Shown here: positions 1 to 10,224 of the stretch, piece after piece
Numbering within the stretch: the stretch's first letter is position 1
Layout of the letters: each line of letters begins with the position of its first letter
NCBI GenBank assembly: GCA_937864925.1
Contig: CALMFH010000155.1
Coordinates: 32,921 to 96,920, forward strand
DNA length: 64,000 bases
Direction of reading: 5' to 3'
Origin: an uncultured Alphaproteobacteria bacterium
GTDB lineage: Bacteria; Pseudomonadota; Alphaproteobacteria; Rhizobiales; Ancalomicrobiaceae
Notes under the pieces: generated by a model
Seen by the model: only the letters and a program-made list of their open reading frames with translations
What the model was told of the DNA's origin: nothing
Database searches by the model: none
Made by a program: the position numbers and the translations under genes

Positions 1-2
1 AG

Positions 3-209
3 ACGGTCACCTTCGAGTCGAGTTTGCCCAATTTGGCCGGTCACGTCCCGGTCGGGATGGCGATGGGGAGAAACAACGATCCCGACAAGCCATATCAAGT
101 GGACGTACAGATAGTTTGGTACGATCACATGGTGATCAATATTCCGTATGCCGAGGTCGATGTCGATGTGCACTATTTCGCGACATTGGGTGTCGAAACG
201 CCGCCGTGA
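3..209 (+). CDS. C-terminal end of an unrecognised protein (5' end outside window)
   Basis: An open frame enters from the left edge and stops at 207-209. It encodes about 68 residues ending VETPP. The visible part has several short runs alternating hydrophobic and acidic residues (for example VDVDVHYF), which would suit beta strands. No family was recognised and no catalytic motif is visible. A TTG at 24 could start a 61-residue peptide, but the frame is open upstream, so a truncated longer gene is more likely. A strong stem-loop follows about 40 bases downstream, consistent with the end of a transcription unit. Confidence 0.4.
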   Translation, partial: TVTFESSLPNLAGHVPVGMAMGRNNDPDKPYQVDVQIVWYDHMVINIPYAEVDVDVHYFATLGVETPP

Positions 210-248
210 TGGGCGAAGACTCACCAAATAGGTTGCACCGGATGTTCG

Positions 249-285
249 TCTCAGGGGATCCGAATATTCATCCGATCCCCTGAGA
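249..285. terminator. Perfect 12-bp stem-loop between convergent genes
   Basis: TCTCAGGGGATC at 249-260 is exactly complementary to 274-285, with a 13-base loop. It lies between the plus-strand gene ending at 209 and the minus-strand ligC ending at 301. There is no long T tract on either side, so it may act as a bidirectional transcript end or an RNA-protecting hairpin rather than a classical intrinsic terminator. Confidence 0.6.
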
Positions 286-300
286 TTTGGTCGGCGGGCT

Positions 301-1248
301 TCAGCTCCCGAACGACTTCTCGATCCGGTCGAGGGTCCGCATGGCGTCGAGGCACTGGGCGACGGAGCCGTTGGGCTCGCGGCCTTCGCGGATCGCCGCG
401 AAGAACTCGCGGTCGATCAGTTCGATACCGTTCGACGACACCGCCACGCCGGTGAGGTCGATCTTCTTGTCGTCGCCGTCATAGAGGTCGTCGTAGCGGG
501 CGATGTAGGTGCCGTTGTCGCAGATGTAGCGGAAATAGGTGCCGAGCGGCCCCTTGTTGTTGAAGCTGAGCGACAGGGTGCAGATGGCGCCCGACGGCGT
601 CTTCATGCCGATCGACATGTCCATGGCGATGCCGAGCTCCGGGTGCTCGGGTCCCTGGAGGCCGAAGACTTCCGAAGCCACTTCGCCGGTCTGATACTGG
701 AAGAGATCGACGGTGTGACAGGCGTGGTGCCACAGCAGGTGATCGGTCCAGGTGCGCGGCTGGCCGAGGGCGTTGAGATTCGAGCGGCGGAAGAAGTAGG
801 TCTGGACGTCCATCTGCTGGATCTTCAGCTCACCGGACGCGATTCGGTTGTGGACCCACTGATGGCTCGGATTGTAGCGGCGGACGTGGCCGGCCATGGC
901 GACGAGGCCGGTCTCTTTCTGGACCCGCACCAGTTCCTCGCTGTCGGCGAGATTGTCGGCCATCGGGATCTCGACGAAGACGTGTTTGCCGGCCTTCAGG
1001 CATTGGATCGCCTGGGACGCGTGCACCTGTGTCGGCGTCGCCAGGATCACCGCCTCGACCTCCGGTCGGGCCAACGCCTCGGCGAGGTCCTTGGTGGCGT
1101 GGGGGATGTTGCGGGCACGGGCGAAACCTTCGATGTCGTCGGGGCCGCCGCCGACCACCGAGACCACCTCGATGCCGTCGATCGCCTTGACGGCGTCGAG
1201 GTGCTTCATGCCGAAGGCGCCGGCGGCGCCGGCCACGCAGATCTTCAT
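301..1248 (-). CDS. ligC: 4-carboxy-2-hydroxymuconate-6-semialdehyde dehydrogenase (LigC/PmdC-like)
   Basis: A 315-residue cytoplasmic Gfo/Idh/MocA-family oxidoreductase. It oxidises the ring-cleavage product of protocatechuate (CHMS, as its hemiacetal) to 2-pyrone-4,6-dicarboxylate with NAD(P). The N-terminus carries a Rossmann dinucleotide loop (GAAGAFG, about residues 7-13). The body has the family segments HVFVEIPMADN, QQMDVQTYFFRR, WTDHLLWHHACHTVD and GPLGTYFRYICDNGT, which agree closely with what I remember of Sphingobium LigC, also about 315 residues. It is the last gene of the minus-strand set, 12 bases after ligB, and supplies the substrate of LigI encoded at 6478 on the other strand. 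Confidence 0.92.
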   Translation of the reverse strand: MKICVAGAAGAFGMKHLDAVKAIDGIEVVSVVGGGPDDIEGFARARNIPHATKDLAEALARPEVEAVILATPTQVHASQAIQCLKAGKHVFVEIPMADNLADSEELVRVQKETGLVAMAGHVRRYNPSHQWVHNRIASGELKIQQMDVQTYFFRRSNLNALGQPRTWTDHLLWHHACHTVDLFQYQTGEVASEVFGLQGPEHPELGIAMDMSIGMKTPSGAICTLSLSFNNKGPLGTYFRYICDNGTYIARYDDLYDGDDKKIDLTGVAVSSNGIELIDREFFAAIREGREPNGSVAQCLDAMRTLDRIEKSFGS

Positions 1249-1260
1249 GGGAACCCTCCC

Positions 1261-2550
<1,290 letters not shown>

Positions 2551-3474
2551 TCATTCGGCGGTCTGGGCGTGCTTGCCCAGCGCGGCGAGGATGGCGTCGG
2601 CGCGCGAGCGGTAGTCGGCGCCGTGGTCGGAGGCTTTCAGGCGCAGATCGCCGATCTCTTGTTGCCAGTCGACGGTGGCCCGCGCCATGCGGCCGTCGAG
2701 ACCGAGGAGGTCTACGGTCAACGCCACCTCGCGTAGCTCGGAGGCGCGGCGGATGCCGTGGGTCATCACCCGCTCCAGCATGTAGGCGGCGCGCTTCGGC
2801 CAGTCGAAGCCGGGGAAGGTGTCCTCTAGCGTGGCGAGCACGATGTCGTCGACGCCCGCCAGCCGACCGGAGAGGACGCATTCGCAGATCAGCGCCTCCA
2901 GCCCCTTGATCATGATCGAGCGCACCATCTTGATCGACGACGAGGCGCCGACCGGGCCGGGTTGGATCTCGGCCGACATGCCGAGCCCGGCGAGCACCGG
3001 CGCTGCCGCCTCGGCGTGCGGACCGGAGATCAGCAGCGGCGTCCTGTGCAGGCGCGGATGGACCGGAGCCATCACCGCGACGTCGACGTAACGCCCGCCG
3101 CTCGCATCGATCCTCTCCGCCGACTTCACCTTCATCTGCGGGGCGCAGGAGTTGCAGTCGAGAAACAGGGCGCCGGGGGCCAGCGCGCCGACGACCGACA
3201 GCGCCGCGGCGTGGGCCTGATCGGCGGTGACCACCGAGACGACGAGGGTCGCGCCGGCGACCGCCTCGTGAGCGGTCATGGCGGCGCCGACGCCGTCGGT
3301 GGCGTAGTCGGCGAGCTTCGCGGCGCGGGTCGCGTCGGGACCGTCGGTCTTGAGGTCGTAGGCGACGACTTGCGCCGCGAAGTCGGGTTCACTCCGCCAA
3401 CCGGCGAGGAAGGCGCGGGCGGCTTCGCCGTAGCCGATGAAGGCGATGCGTGGCGGACGGGCGTCGGCGGCCAT
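2551..3474 (-). CDS. NAD(P)-dependent 6-phosphogluconate-dehydrogenase-like oxidoreductase
   Basis: A 307-residue cytoplasmic enzyme. The N-terminal half is a Rossmann domain (IAFIGYGEAARAF) of the 6-phosphogluconate/3-hydroxyisobutyrate dehydrogenase superfamily. The helical C-terminal half (SIKMVRSIMIKGLEAL) resembles DUF1932 proteins. The Lys in SIKMVRS is at the position of the family catalytic lysine. The longest frame begins at 3666, but ATG at 3474 has AGAGGGAGG at proper spacing and gives a normal N-terminus. It lies between the LysR gene and ligA on the same strand, so a role in aromatic acid breakdown is likely. The substrate is not known to me. Confidence 0.8.
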   Translation of the reverse strand: MAADARPPRIAFIGYGEAARAFLAGWRSEPDFAAQVVAYDLKTDGPDATRAAKLADYATDGVGAAMTAHEAVAGATLVVSVVTADQAHAAALSVVGALAPGALFLDCNSCAPQMKVKSAERIDASGGRYVDVAVMAPVHPRLHRTPLLISGPHAEAAAPVLAGLGMSAEIQPGPVGASSSIKMVRSIMIKGLEALICECVLSGRLAGVDDIVLATLEDTFPGFDWPKRAAYMLERVMTHGIRRASELREVALTVDLLGLDGRMARATVDWQQEIGDLRLKASDHGADYRSRADAILAALGKHAQTAE

Positions 3475-3572
3475 GGCTCTTCCTCCCTCTTCGGATGTGC
3501 GGGTCCCCTCCGTCTTAGGCGCGAAGCATTCGCAACACGACGTCGAAGCCTGTGGCGCGGCATTCGAAATTG

Positions 3573-4817
3573 CTATAGGCCCGGTTCCGACGCGGTGCTT
3601 CCATAGGTCTCTCGGGCGCTGCGCAGGTGGTCGAGGAGGATCGCCTGGGTGGGTGTCGGGCGCCATCCCCGGCGATAGGTGAGGCCGATGCGGCGGCTGC
3701 CGAGGGAGACCGGATAGGGCACGACGGCGAGCAGGCCCTGGTCGATCTCGAAGAGGGCCTGGCGGGCGGAGAGCAGGGTGAGACGATCCGAACCGGTCAG
3801 GACGCCGCGCAGCAGGACCAGCGAGCTGGTCTCCAACATGCCGCCGGGCATGCGTCTTTCCGCCTCGGGCGGGAACATCTGGTGGAACACGGCACGGGTC
3901 GGAGTGTCGTCGCCGGGCACCGCCCAGGGGTAGGCGAGGAGGTCGTCGTAGTCGACGTCGGGCTTGGTCACCAGGGGATGTCCGGCCCGCGCGACGATGG
4001 CGAGCGGGTCGTCGAGGAGCGGCTCCTGGACGACGTCGTCGATCGGCGGCGGGTCGCGCAGGGCTCCGAGCAGGACGTCGATGATGCCGTAACGCAGGCG
4101 ACCGAGAAGGCCGTCGTAGGGGGCGGAGATCACCCGGACGCGGGCGAGCGGGCGCTCGCGGGTCAGGTGATTGAGGGCGTCGGGCAGGATCTTGGTGCGG
4201 CCGAAGGGCATGGCGCCGACGACGATCATGCCGGGGTCGCGGCCGAGGCTCTCGGAGACCTCGGCGAAGCCCTGCTGCAACTCGGCATGAGCCAGGGCCG
4301 CGTGGCGGGCGAAGATTTCGGCGGCCGGGGTGAGGTCGACGCCCTGCTTGGTGGTGACGAACAGGGCCATGCCGGTGAGCCGTTCGAGATCACGCGCGGC
4401 GCGGTGCACCGACGGCTGGGAGAGGCCGAGTTCGCGCGCGGCGAGCGAGAAGTTGCGGGTGGTCGCCATGGCGGCCAGCGCCCGGAGTTGCGCCACGGTG
4501 ATGAGGTGTTCGAAGTTGGCGAAGCCGCCACCCGCCCGCCGCGCCTCGCCGCGCAGCGCCTCGCGGGCGCCGGTCTCGATCAGTTCGAGGGCGCGATCGA
4601 CGCGGTCGCGCAGCAGGGCGCCGGCGGTGGTCAGGGTCACACCTTCCGTGCCGAATTCCAGGAGCTTGGTGGCGAAGCGTTCCTCCAGCTTGGCGAGGGC
4701 CTGGGTGATCGCCGGCTGAGAGAGGTGGATGCGCCGGGCGGCACGGGTGATGCCACCGCATTCGGCGACCAGCACGAAGGCACGTAGGTGGCGAAGGTTG
4801 GGTACGTCGGTCCACAT
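3573..4817 (-). CDS. LysR-family regulator with two winged-helix domains
   Basis: A 414-residue regulator, about 100 residues longer than ordinary LysR proteins. The extra length is a second winged helix-turn-helix. Domain 1 spans about residues 8-66 (LSQPAI at 32-37) and domain 2 about 108-167 (LSQPSV at 132-137), followed by a periplasmic-binding-like effector domain (about 190-400). Both HTH copies look intact. It is encoded head to head with galB and probably controls both divergent catabolic units, with an aromatic intermediate as a possible inducer (inference). The start at 4817 has GGAGAG eight bases upstream. The gene ends 98 bases before the next minus-strand gene. Confidence 0.88.
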   Translation of the reverse strand: MWTDVPNLRHLRAFVLVAECGGITRAARRIHLSQPAITQALAKLEERFATKLLEFGTEGVTLTTAGALLRDRVDRALELIETGAREALRGEARRAGGGFANFEHLITVAQLRALAAMATTRNFSLAARELGLSQPSVHRAARDLERLTGMALFVTTKQGVDLTPAAEIFARHAALAHAELQQGFAEVSESLGRDPGMIVVGAMPFGRTKILPDALNHLTRERPLARVRVISAPYDGLLGRLRYGIIDVLLGALRDPPPIDDVVQEPLLDDPLAIVARAGHPLVTKPDVDYDDLLAYPWAVPGDDTPTRAVFHQMFPPEAERRMPGGMLETSSLVLLRGVLTGSDRLTLLSARQALFEIDQGLLAVVPYPVSLGSRRIGLTYRRGWRPTPTQAILLDHLRSARETYGSTASEPGL

Positions 4818-4848
4818 CGAGCGGCTCTCCGGCGATCGTGTGGCGCAG

Positions 4849-4869
4849 CTTATAGCAAGATCTTATGAG
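4849..4869. promoter_or_regulatory. Candidate LysR operator in the divergent promoter
   Basis: CTTATA, nine bases, then TATGAG forms a nearly perfect inverted repeat (five of six pairs) of the size usual for LysR boxes. Its centre is AAGATCTT. It lies in the 147-base gap between the lysR start (4817) and galB start (4965), the most AT-rich spot there. Binding by the adjacent regulator is inferred. Confidence 0.45.
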
Positions 4870-4964
4870 AAGGTGGAGACTTCGAACTGGTGTCTGGACG
4901 GTCGGCGGCGTTTGATCGCCTCATCGACGAGGCGGGAGACCACCCGCGGCCGAGGAGGGCGTCC

Positions 4965-5696
4965 ATGAGCAAGAAGACCGCACTGGTGATCAGCGCACAC
5001 GCCGCAGACTTCGTCTGGCGCGCCGGCGGGGCGATCGCGCTGCATCAGGCCAAGGGATACGAGGTGACGATCGTCTGCCTCTCCTACGGCGAACGCGGCG
5101 AGAGCGCCAAGATCTGGAAGGAGCCCGGCGTCACCCTCGACAAGGTCAAGACGGCGCGCCGCATCGAGGCGGAGAACGCGGCCAAGGCGCTCGACGCTCA
5201 CGACATCCGTTTCTTCGACCTCGGCGACTATCCGCTGGAGATGGACACAGACGCCAAGTTCAGGCTGGTCGACGTCATCCGCGAGACGATGCCCAGCTTC
5301 ATGATGAGCCACTCGCTCTGGGACCCCTACAACACCGACCACATGAACGCGACCCGCTGGGCGCTGGAGTGCCGGATGATCGCCCAGGCCTGGGGCCACA
5401 ACCCGCACCAGAAGGTGCTCGGGGCGCCGCAGCTCTACCTGTTCGAGCCGCATCAGACCGAGCAGATGCAGTGGAAGCCGGACGTGTTCCTCGACATCAC
5501 CGAGGTGTGGGACAAGAAGCTCGCGGCGATCCGCTGCATGGAGGGCCAGGAGCACCTCTGGCACTACTACACCAACCTCGCCGAGAACCGCGCCAACCAC
5601 TTCAAGCGCAATTCGGGCGGTCAGGCGGGCGGGCGTGCCGCGAAGTATGCGGAGGGCTTCCAGTCGATGTTCCCGCGCACCGTCGACGAACTGTGA
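4965..5696 (+). CDS. galB: 4-oxalomesaconate hydratase (PIG-L type, GalB/LigJ function)
   Basis: A 243-residue cytoplasmic PIG-L-family metal enzyme that hydrates 4-oxalomesaconate to 4-carboxy-4-hydroxy-2-oxoadipate. The zinc-binding motif is visible as AHAAD (His12 and Asp15), with a later histidine in NTDHMNATR. This AHAADF variant of the usual HPDD motif is the one seen in GalB of Pseudomonas putida. An in-frame upstream start at 4890 exists, but ATG at 4965 follows GAGGAGG and gives the normal N-terminus. It is the first gene of the plus-strand operon, ten bases before the aldolase gene that uses its product. Confidence 0.88.
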   Translation: MSKKTALVISAHAADFVWRAGGAIALHQAKGYEVTIVCLSYGERGESAKIWKEPGVTLDKVKTARRIEAENAAKALDAHDIRFFDLGDYPLEMDTDAKFRLVDVIRETMPSFMMSHSLWDPYNTDHMNATRWALECRMIAQAWGHNPHQKVLGAPQLYLFEPHQTEQMQWKPDVFLDITEVWDKKLAAIRCMEGQEHLWHYYTNLAENRANHFKRNSGGQAGGRAAKYAEGFQSMFPRTVDEL

Positions 5697-5706
5697 GGGT
5701 GGGACC

Positions 5707-6378
5707 ATGAACGTCGTCGTCCAGTCGATCGAGCGGGCCGATGCGGCCGTCATCGCCGGCCTCGCCGAGTGCGGGGTTGCGACCGTCCACGAGGCGCAGG
5801 GGCGTATCGGGCTGCTCGCCGCCTACATGCGGCCGATCTATCCCGGCGCCCGGGTGGCGGCATCGGCGGTCACCGTGTCGGTGCCGCCGTGCGACAACTG
5901 GATGATCCATGTCGCGGTCGAGCAGATGAAGGCCGGCGACATCATGGTGGTGGCGCCGACCTCGCCGTCGGACGCCGGCTATTTCGGCGATCTGCTCGCC
6001 GGTTCGGTGATGGCGCGCGGCGGTGTCGGCCTCGTCATCGACGCCGGCGTCCGCGACATCCGCGACCTCACCGAAATGGGCTTCCCCGTCTGGTCGAAGT
6101 GCGTTTCGGCGCAGGGGACGGTCAAGGAGACGCTGGGCTCGGTCAACGTGGCCGTCGTCTGTGCCGGGGCCCACATCGAGGCGGGAGACGTGATCGTCGC
6201 CGACGACGACGGCGTCTGCGTCGTGAAGCGCGCCGATGCGGCGGCGGTGTTGAAGAAGGCGCAGGCACGCATCGCGGCGGAAGGCGAGAAGCGCGAGAAG
6301 CTCAATTCGGGTGTCCTCGGGCTCGATCTCTACGGGATGCGCGAGGCGCTGGCGAAGAAGGGGCTGAGGTACGTCTGA
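5707..6378 (+). CDS. ligK: 4-carboxy-4-hydroxy-2-oxoadipate aldolase (LigK/GalC)
   Basis: A 223-residue class II (divalent metal) aldolase of the HMG/CHA aldolase - RraA fold. It splits 4-carboxy-4-hydroxy-2-oxoadipate into pyruvate and oxaloacetate, the last step of the pathway. Family features include [13 protein letters not shown] near the N-terminus, the glycine-rich [24 protein letters not shown] holding the substrate arginine and metal aspartate, and [11 protein letters not shown]. The longest open frame begins at 5635, but the start at 5707 fits the family and has GAGGGTGGGA just upstream. It is ten bases downstream of galB. Confidence 0.92.
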   Translation: MNVVVQSIERADAAVIAGLAECGVATVHEAQGRIGLLAAYMRPIYPGARVAASAVTVSVPPCDNWMIHVAVEQMKAGDIMVVAPTSPSDAGYFGDLLAGSVMARGGVGLVIDAGVRDIRDLTEMGFPVWSKCVSAQGTVKETLGSVNVAVVCAGAHIEAGDVIVADDDGVCVVKRADAAAVLKKAQARIAAEGEKREKLNSGVLGLDLYGMREALAKKGLRYV

Positions 6379-6477
6379 GGCACCGCCCGCCCGGTCCGGA
6401 GGATCTCTCCGGCGCGGGTGCCGGAAGGAGCCTCGGCGAGCGTCGTCGGGCGCGAGTCCGAGCGAGAGGATGGAGTG

Positions 6478-7353
6478 ATGGATCCCAACTACATGCCGTT
6501 CCACCCGAACCCGTCGAAGCCGGCCTACGTGCCGCCGCCCGGCGCGGTGGACGCGCACTGCCACGTCTTCGGGCCCGGCGACGTCTTCCCCTACGCGCCG
6601 CAGCGCAAGTACACGCCGTGCGACGCTCCGAAGGAGAAGCTGTTCGAACTCAGAGACTTCCTCGGTTTCTCGCGGAACGTCATCGTCCAGGCGACCTGCC
6701 ACGGCCACGACAACCGGGCGCTCATCGACGCGCTGAAGGCGTCGGGCGATCTCGCCCGCGGCATCGCCTCGGTCGGGCCACAGGTCACCATGGCCGAGCT
6801 CGAGGAGATGGACGCGGCCGGGGTGCGCGGGGTGCGCTTCAACTTCGTCAAGCGGTTGGTCGATGCGACGCCCAGGCAGGTCTATTTCGGCATCGCCGAG
6901 AAGATCGCGCGGCTCGGCTGGCACATCGTCGTCTACTTCGAGGCGCAGGATCTCGCCGATCTGGTGCCGTTCCTGGAGGCGCTGCCGGCGCCGATCGTGG
7001 TCGACCACATGGGTCGGCCGGACCTGACCAAGGGCGTCGATCACCCCGACTTCCGGCGCTTCGTCGACCTGATGACGCGCAATCCGACCATCTGGTCGAA
7101 GGTGACCTGCCCCGAGCGGCTCTCGGTGGTCGGTCCGCCGACCTATGACGACTTCGTTCCCTTCGGCCGGGAGCTGGTGACACGCTTCCCCGATCGGGTG
7201 CTGTGGGGCACCGACTGGCCCCATCCCAACATGACCACCCACATGCCCGACGACGGGTGGTTGGTGGGCATGATCCCGCGCATCGCTCCGTCGATGGAGG
7301 CGCAGAGGGCGCTCCTCGTCGACAATCCGATGCGCCTCTACTGGTCGCGGTGA
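6478..7353 (+). CDS. ligI: 2-pyrone-4,6-dicarboxylate hydrolase (LigI)
   Basis: A 291-residue amidohydrolase-superfamily lactonase that opens 2-pyrone-4,6-dicarboxylate to 4-oxalomesaconate. The N-terminal beta-strand motif DAHCHVFGP (residues 25-33) supplies the first histidines, IVVDHMGRPD is in the middle, and GTDWPHPN near the C-terminus has the catalytic aspartate. LigI-type enzymes are unusual amidohydrolases that work without a metal; this is family knowledge. The start at 6478 is chosen over 6418 from the GGAG just upstream and the family N-terminus (MPFHPNPSKP). It links ligC on the other strand with galB upstream. Confidence 0.93.
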   Translation: MDPNYMPFHPNPSKPAYVPPPGAVDAHCHVFGPGDVFPYAPQRKYTPCDAPKEKLFELRDFLGFSRNVIVQATCHGHDNRALIDALKASGDLARGIASVGPQVTMAELEEMDAAGVRGVRFNFVKRLVDATPRQVYFGIAEKIARLGWHIVVYFEAQDLADLVPFLEALPAPIVVDHMGRPDLTKGVDHPDFRRFVDLMTRNPTIWSKVTCPERLSVVGPPTYDDFVPFGRELVTRFPDRVLWGTDWPHPNMTTHMPDDGWLVGMIPRIAPSMEAQRALLVDNPMRLYWSR

Positions 7354-7387
7354 CGGCGCGGCCCAAGGAAGATCCGGGAGGAACGCT

Positions 7388-7741
7388 ATGTCCACGCATA
7401 CGATCCAGGAAGAGATTCCGGGCACCGTCATCTTCGACGGCCGGATGGCGATGAAGGGCTATGCCCTCAACAAGATGTGTTACTCGTTCAACTCCGCCCC
7501 CAACCGCGAGGCCTTCCGCAGGGACGAAGAGGCCTACATGGAGAGGTTCGGGCTGAACGAGCAGCAGAAGGCGGCGATCCGTGCCCGCAACGTCCTGCAG
7601 CTCATCGATGCCGGCGGCAACATCTACTATCTCGCCAAGTTCGCCGGCATCTTCGGCCTGACGGTCCAGGACGTCGGCGCGCAGCAGACCGGTATGTCCG
7701 TCGAGGAATTCAAGGAATTCCTCCGCAAGCAGGGAGAGTGA
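7388..7741 (+). CDS. Second LigA-type dioxygenase alpha subunit
   Basis: A 117-residue LigA-family subunit, paralogous to the one at 2118. It keeps IPGTVIFDGRMAMKGYALNKMC and the later AGGNIYYLAKFAGIFG but lacks the longer C-terminal tail. A good ribosome site (GGGAGGAACGCT) precedes ATG 7388. It ends two bases before its catalytic partner. It is embedded in the operon for the lower pathway rather than with ligC, and may serve a different ring substrate such as gallate or a methoxylated catechol acid. The substrate is inferred only. Confidence 0.88.
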   Translation: MSTHTIQEEIPGTVIFDGRMAMKGYALNKMCYSFNSAPNREAFRRDEEAYMERFGLNEQQKAAIRARNVLQLIDAGGNIYYLAKFAGIFGLTVQDVGAQQTGMSVEEFKEFLRKQGE

Positions 7742-7743
7742 CC

Positions 7744-8586
7744 ATGGCCGAGATCATCGGAGGGCTGACCTCGTCGCACATCCCGGCGGTCGGCAACGCC
7801 TATCATCGCAAGATGTTCGACGATCCCTATTGGAAGCCGTTCTTCGACGGCTATCCGCCGGTTCACGCGTGGTTGGCGGAGAAGAAGCCGGACGTCGCGG
7901 TGGTGTTCTACAACGACCACGGGCTCAACTTCTTCCTCGACAAGATGCCGACCTTCTCGATCGGTGCGGCGGCTTCCTACGAGAACCAGGACGAGGGGTG
8001 GGGCATCCCGACCATCGGCACTTTCCAGGGGCATCCGGAGCTGTCCTGGCACATCATCGACGGCGTGGTGGCGGACGGCTTCGACGTCTGCACCTGCCAG
8101 GAGATGGCGGTCGATCACGGCTTCACCGTGCCGGTGCAGTTGTTCTGGGGCGACCGCGAGAAGACCCCGATCAAGACCATCCCGATCTGCATCAACACGG
8201 TGCAGCATCCGCTGCCGTCGCCGAAGCGGTGCTACGAGTTCGGCAGGTCGATCGGCCGGGCGATCGCCTCGTTCGCCGGCAACGAGAAGGTGGTGGTGCT
8301 CGGTACGGGCGGCCTGTCGCATCAGCTCGACGGCACCCGCGCCGGCTTCATCAACAAGGACTTCGACCTGATGTGCATGGACAAGATCGTCGACGCGCCG
8401 GACGAACTGGCGAAGCTGTCGATCCTCGATCTGGTGCGCGAGGCCGGAGCGCAGGGTGCGGAGTTCATCCTGTGGATGGCGATGCGCGGGGCGCTCGGCG
8501 ACAAGGTCGCGGAGATCCATCGCAACTACCACATCCCGATCTCCAACACGGCCGCCGGGCTGATGGTGCTGGAGACGCGGGCCTGA
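7744..8586 (+). CDS. Second LigB-type extradiol dioxygenase catalytic subunit
   Basis: A 280-residue class III extradiol dioxygenase. Metal ligands are conserved: His12 (SSHIPA), His59 (FYNDHG) and the Glu in GAQGAEFILWM. GTGGLSHQL carries the catalytic histidine. It diverges from the LigB at 1261 in the substrate region, for example SIGAAASYENQDEGWGIP in place of [19 protein letters not shown], and NTVQHPLPSPKRCYEFG. This middle segment recalls gallate dioxygenases, but those carry the alpha domain fused at the C-terminus, whereas here it is separate. The ORF can be read from further upstream, but MAEIIGG with GGGAGAG before it is the real start. The exact substrate is open. Confidence 0.87.
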   Translation: MAEIIGGLTSSHIPAVGNAYHRKMFDDPYWKPFFDGYPPVHAWLAEKKPDVAVVFYNDHGLNFFLDKMPTFSIGAAASYENQDEGWGIPTIGTFQGHPELSWHIIDGVVADGFDVCTCQEMAVDHGFTVPVQLFWGDREKTPIKTIPICINTVQHPLPSPKRCYEFGRSIGRAIASFAGNEKVVVLGTGGLSHQLDGTRAGFINKDFDLMCMDKIVDAPDELAKLSILDLVREAGAQGAEFILWMAMRGALGDKVAEIHRNYHIPISNTAAGLMVLETRA

Positions 8587-8735
8587 TCTCGTCGTGTCGC
8601 CGCGTTCCGTCTCGCACGGGGCGTGGTGGCGTGCGATGCTGACGGCCGAAAAGATCCGGTCGGGGGCTGCCCCGGCCGGCAAGACACGAAGGGTCCCGCG
8701 CGAGGGATCCCGCCAACGACCTCAGGGAGACGAAC

Positions 8736-9935
8736 ATGACGATTTCGAAGACCACGCGCCGCGGCGCTCTCGCCGGCCTCTCGGTCGCGGCACTGACGTT
8801 GATCACGCCCTTCGCCGCTTCGGCGCAGGAGGTGGTCAAAGTCGGCCTGATCCTGCCGATGACCGGTGCTTCGGCCTCCACCGGACGCCAGATCGAGGCG
8901 GCGGTGAAGCTCTATCAGCAGATGAACGGTACAAAGGCCGGCGGCAAGACGGTTGAGGTGATCGTCAAGGACGACACCGGCGTCGCCGACGTCACCAAGC
9001 GCGTCGCCCAGGAACTGGTGGTCAACGACAAGGTCGCGGTGCTCGCCGGCTTCGGCCTGACGCCGCTGGCGCTCGCCACGGCGCCGATCTCGGCCCAGGC
9101 CAAGGTGCCGCAGATCGTCATGGCGGCGGCCACCGCCACCATCACCGAGGCTTCGCCCTACATCGTCCGCACCTCCTTCACGCTGCCGCAGGCGACCGTG
9201 CCGGCGGCGAATCTCGCCACCAAGAACGGTTGGAAGAAGGTCGTCACCCTGGTCACCGACTACGGCCCCGGCATCGACGCGGAGAAGGCCTTCGGCGAGC
9301 AGTTCACCAAGAACGGCGGCACCGTCGCCGCGGCGCTGCGCGTGCCGCTGAAGAACCCGGACTTCGCGCCCTTCCTGCAGCGTGTCGCCGACGAGAAGCC
9401 GGACGCGCTGTTCGTGTTCGTGCCCTCGGGCTTCGGTGCGCTGGTGGTCAAGCAGTTCGTCGAGCGCGGCCTCGACAAGTCGGGCGTCAAGTTGTTCGGC
9501 ACCGGCGACCTGCCGGACGACGATCAGCTCGACGGCATGGGCGACGTGGTGATCGGGCTGATCTCGACCCATCACTATTCCGCCGCCCATCCCTCGCCGG
9601 AGAACAAGGCCTTCGTCGATGCCTATCAGAAAGCCAATCAGGGCCAGCGGCCGAACTTCATGGCGGCCGGCGGTTTCGACGGCATGGCGCTGATCTACAA
9701 GGCGCTGGAGAAGACCAAGGGCGATACCGACGGGACGGCGCTGGTCGAGGCGATGAAGGGGATGTCCTGGGTCAGTCCGCGTGGGCCGATGTCGATCGAT
9801 CCCGAGACCCGCGACGTGATCCAGAGCATCTACGTCCGCAAGGTCGAGAAGGTCGACGGTCACCTGTGGAACATCGAGACCGAGGCCTTCGAGAAGGTCA
9901 AGGACCCGGTCAAGGCCGCCAAGATGGGCAAGTGA
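8736..9935 (+). CDS. LIV-type ABC transporter periplasmic substrate-binding protein
   Basis: A 399-residue exported binding protein of the branched-chain amino acid (LivJ/LivK) type. A signal peptide covers about residues 1-30 (TTRRGALAG, then a hydrophobic run, cleavage after ASA); the RR pair makes Tat export conceivable. The mature part begins EVVKVGLILPMTGASAS, the usual strand-loop of the first lobe. It heads a five-gene importer that directly follows the aromatic ring-cleavage genes, so an aromatic acid is a more likely ligand than an amino acid; this is inference from context. ATG 8736 follows CAGGGAGACGAAC. Confidence 0.85.
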   Translation: MTISKTTRRGALAGLSVAALTLITPFAASAQEVVKVGLILPMTGASASTGRQIEAAVKLYQQMNGTKAGGKTVEVIVKDDTGVADVTKRVAQELVVNDKVAVLAGFGLTPLALATAPISAQAKVPQIVMAAATATITEASPYIVRTSFTLPQATVPAANLATKNGWKKVVTLVTDYGPGIDAEKAFGEQFTKNGGTVAAALRVPLKNPDFAPFLQRVADEKPDALFVFVPSGFGALVVKQFVERGLDKSGVKLFGTGDLPDDDQLDGMGDVVIGLISTHHYSAAHPSPENKAFVDAYQKANQGQRPNFMAAGGFDGMALIYKALEKTKGDTDGTALVEAMKGMSWVSPRGPMSIDPETRDVIQSIYVRKVEKVDGHLWNIETEAFEKVKDPVKAAKMGK

Positions 9936-10004
9936 CGGCGGTGGGGAGTGCGAGGCGTCGTCCTCGCCGACCCCGCCTCGTCGCGACCGGGCGGAAGCCC
10001 GGCT

Positions 10005-10141
10005 CCCTTCTCCCCTTGCGGGAGAAGGTGCCCCAAAGGGGCGGACGAGGGGTCTCGGCCTCTCCTCCGCACTTCGCCGAGGGGGCCGCCGCGCCCCCTC
10101 ATCCGGCCTTCGGCCACCTTCTCCCGCGAGGGGAGAAGGGG
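10005..10141. repeat. Inverted pair of REP-like elements
   Basis: Two copies of one roughly 48-base element lie in opposite orientation at 10005-10052 and 10094-10141. Each begins with a hairpin of the type CTTCTCCCC-tn-GCGGGAGAAG, followed by GGTG, a G/C-rich box and GGAYGAGGGG. They fill most of the 289-base gap between the binding-protein gene and livH. Such elements are common in intergenic DNA of Hyphomicrobiales and here probably limit read-through or stabilise the upstream mRNA, which would raise binding-protein levels over permeases. Confidence 0.7.
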
Positions 10142-10224
10142 TCCGCGCCTCCGGCGCGGGAGGGCCGGGTGGAGGCGTCGGACCCGAAACTCGACCGCGG
10201 CAAGAAACCCCGCAGGACATCCGC

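Noticed and set aside
5602..7431. A 609-codon minus-strand frame
   Set aside because: Antisense to ligK and ligI, both of which are conserved and well placed in the operon.
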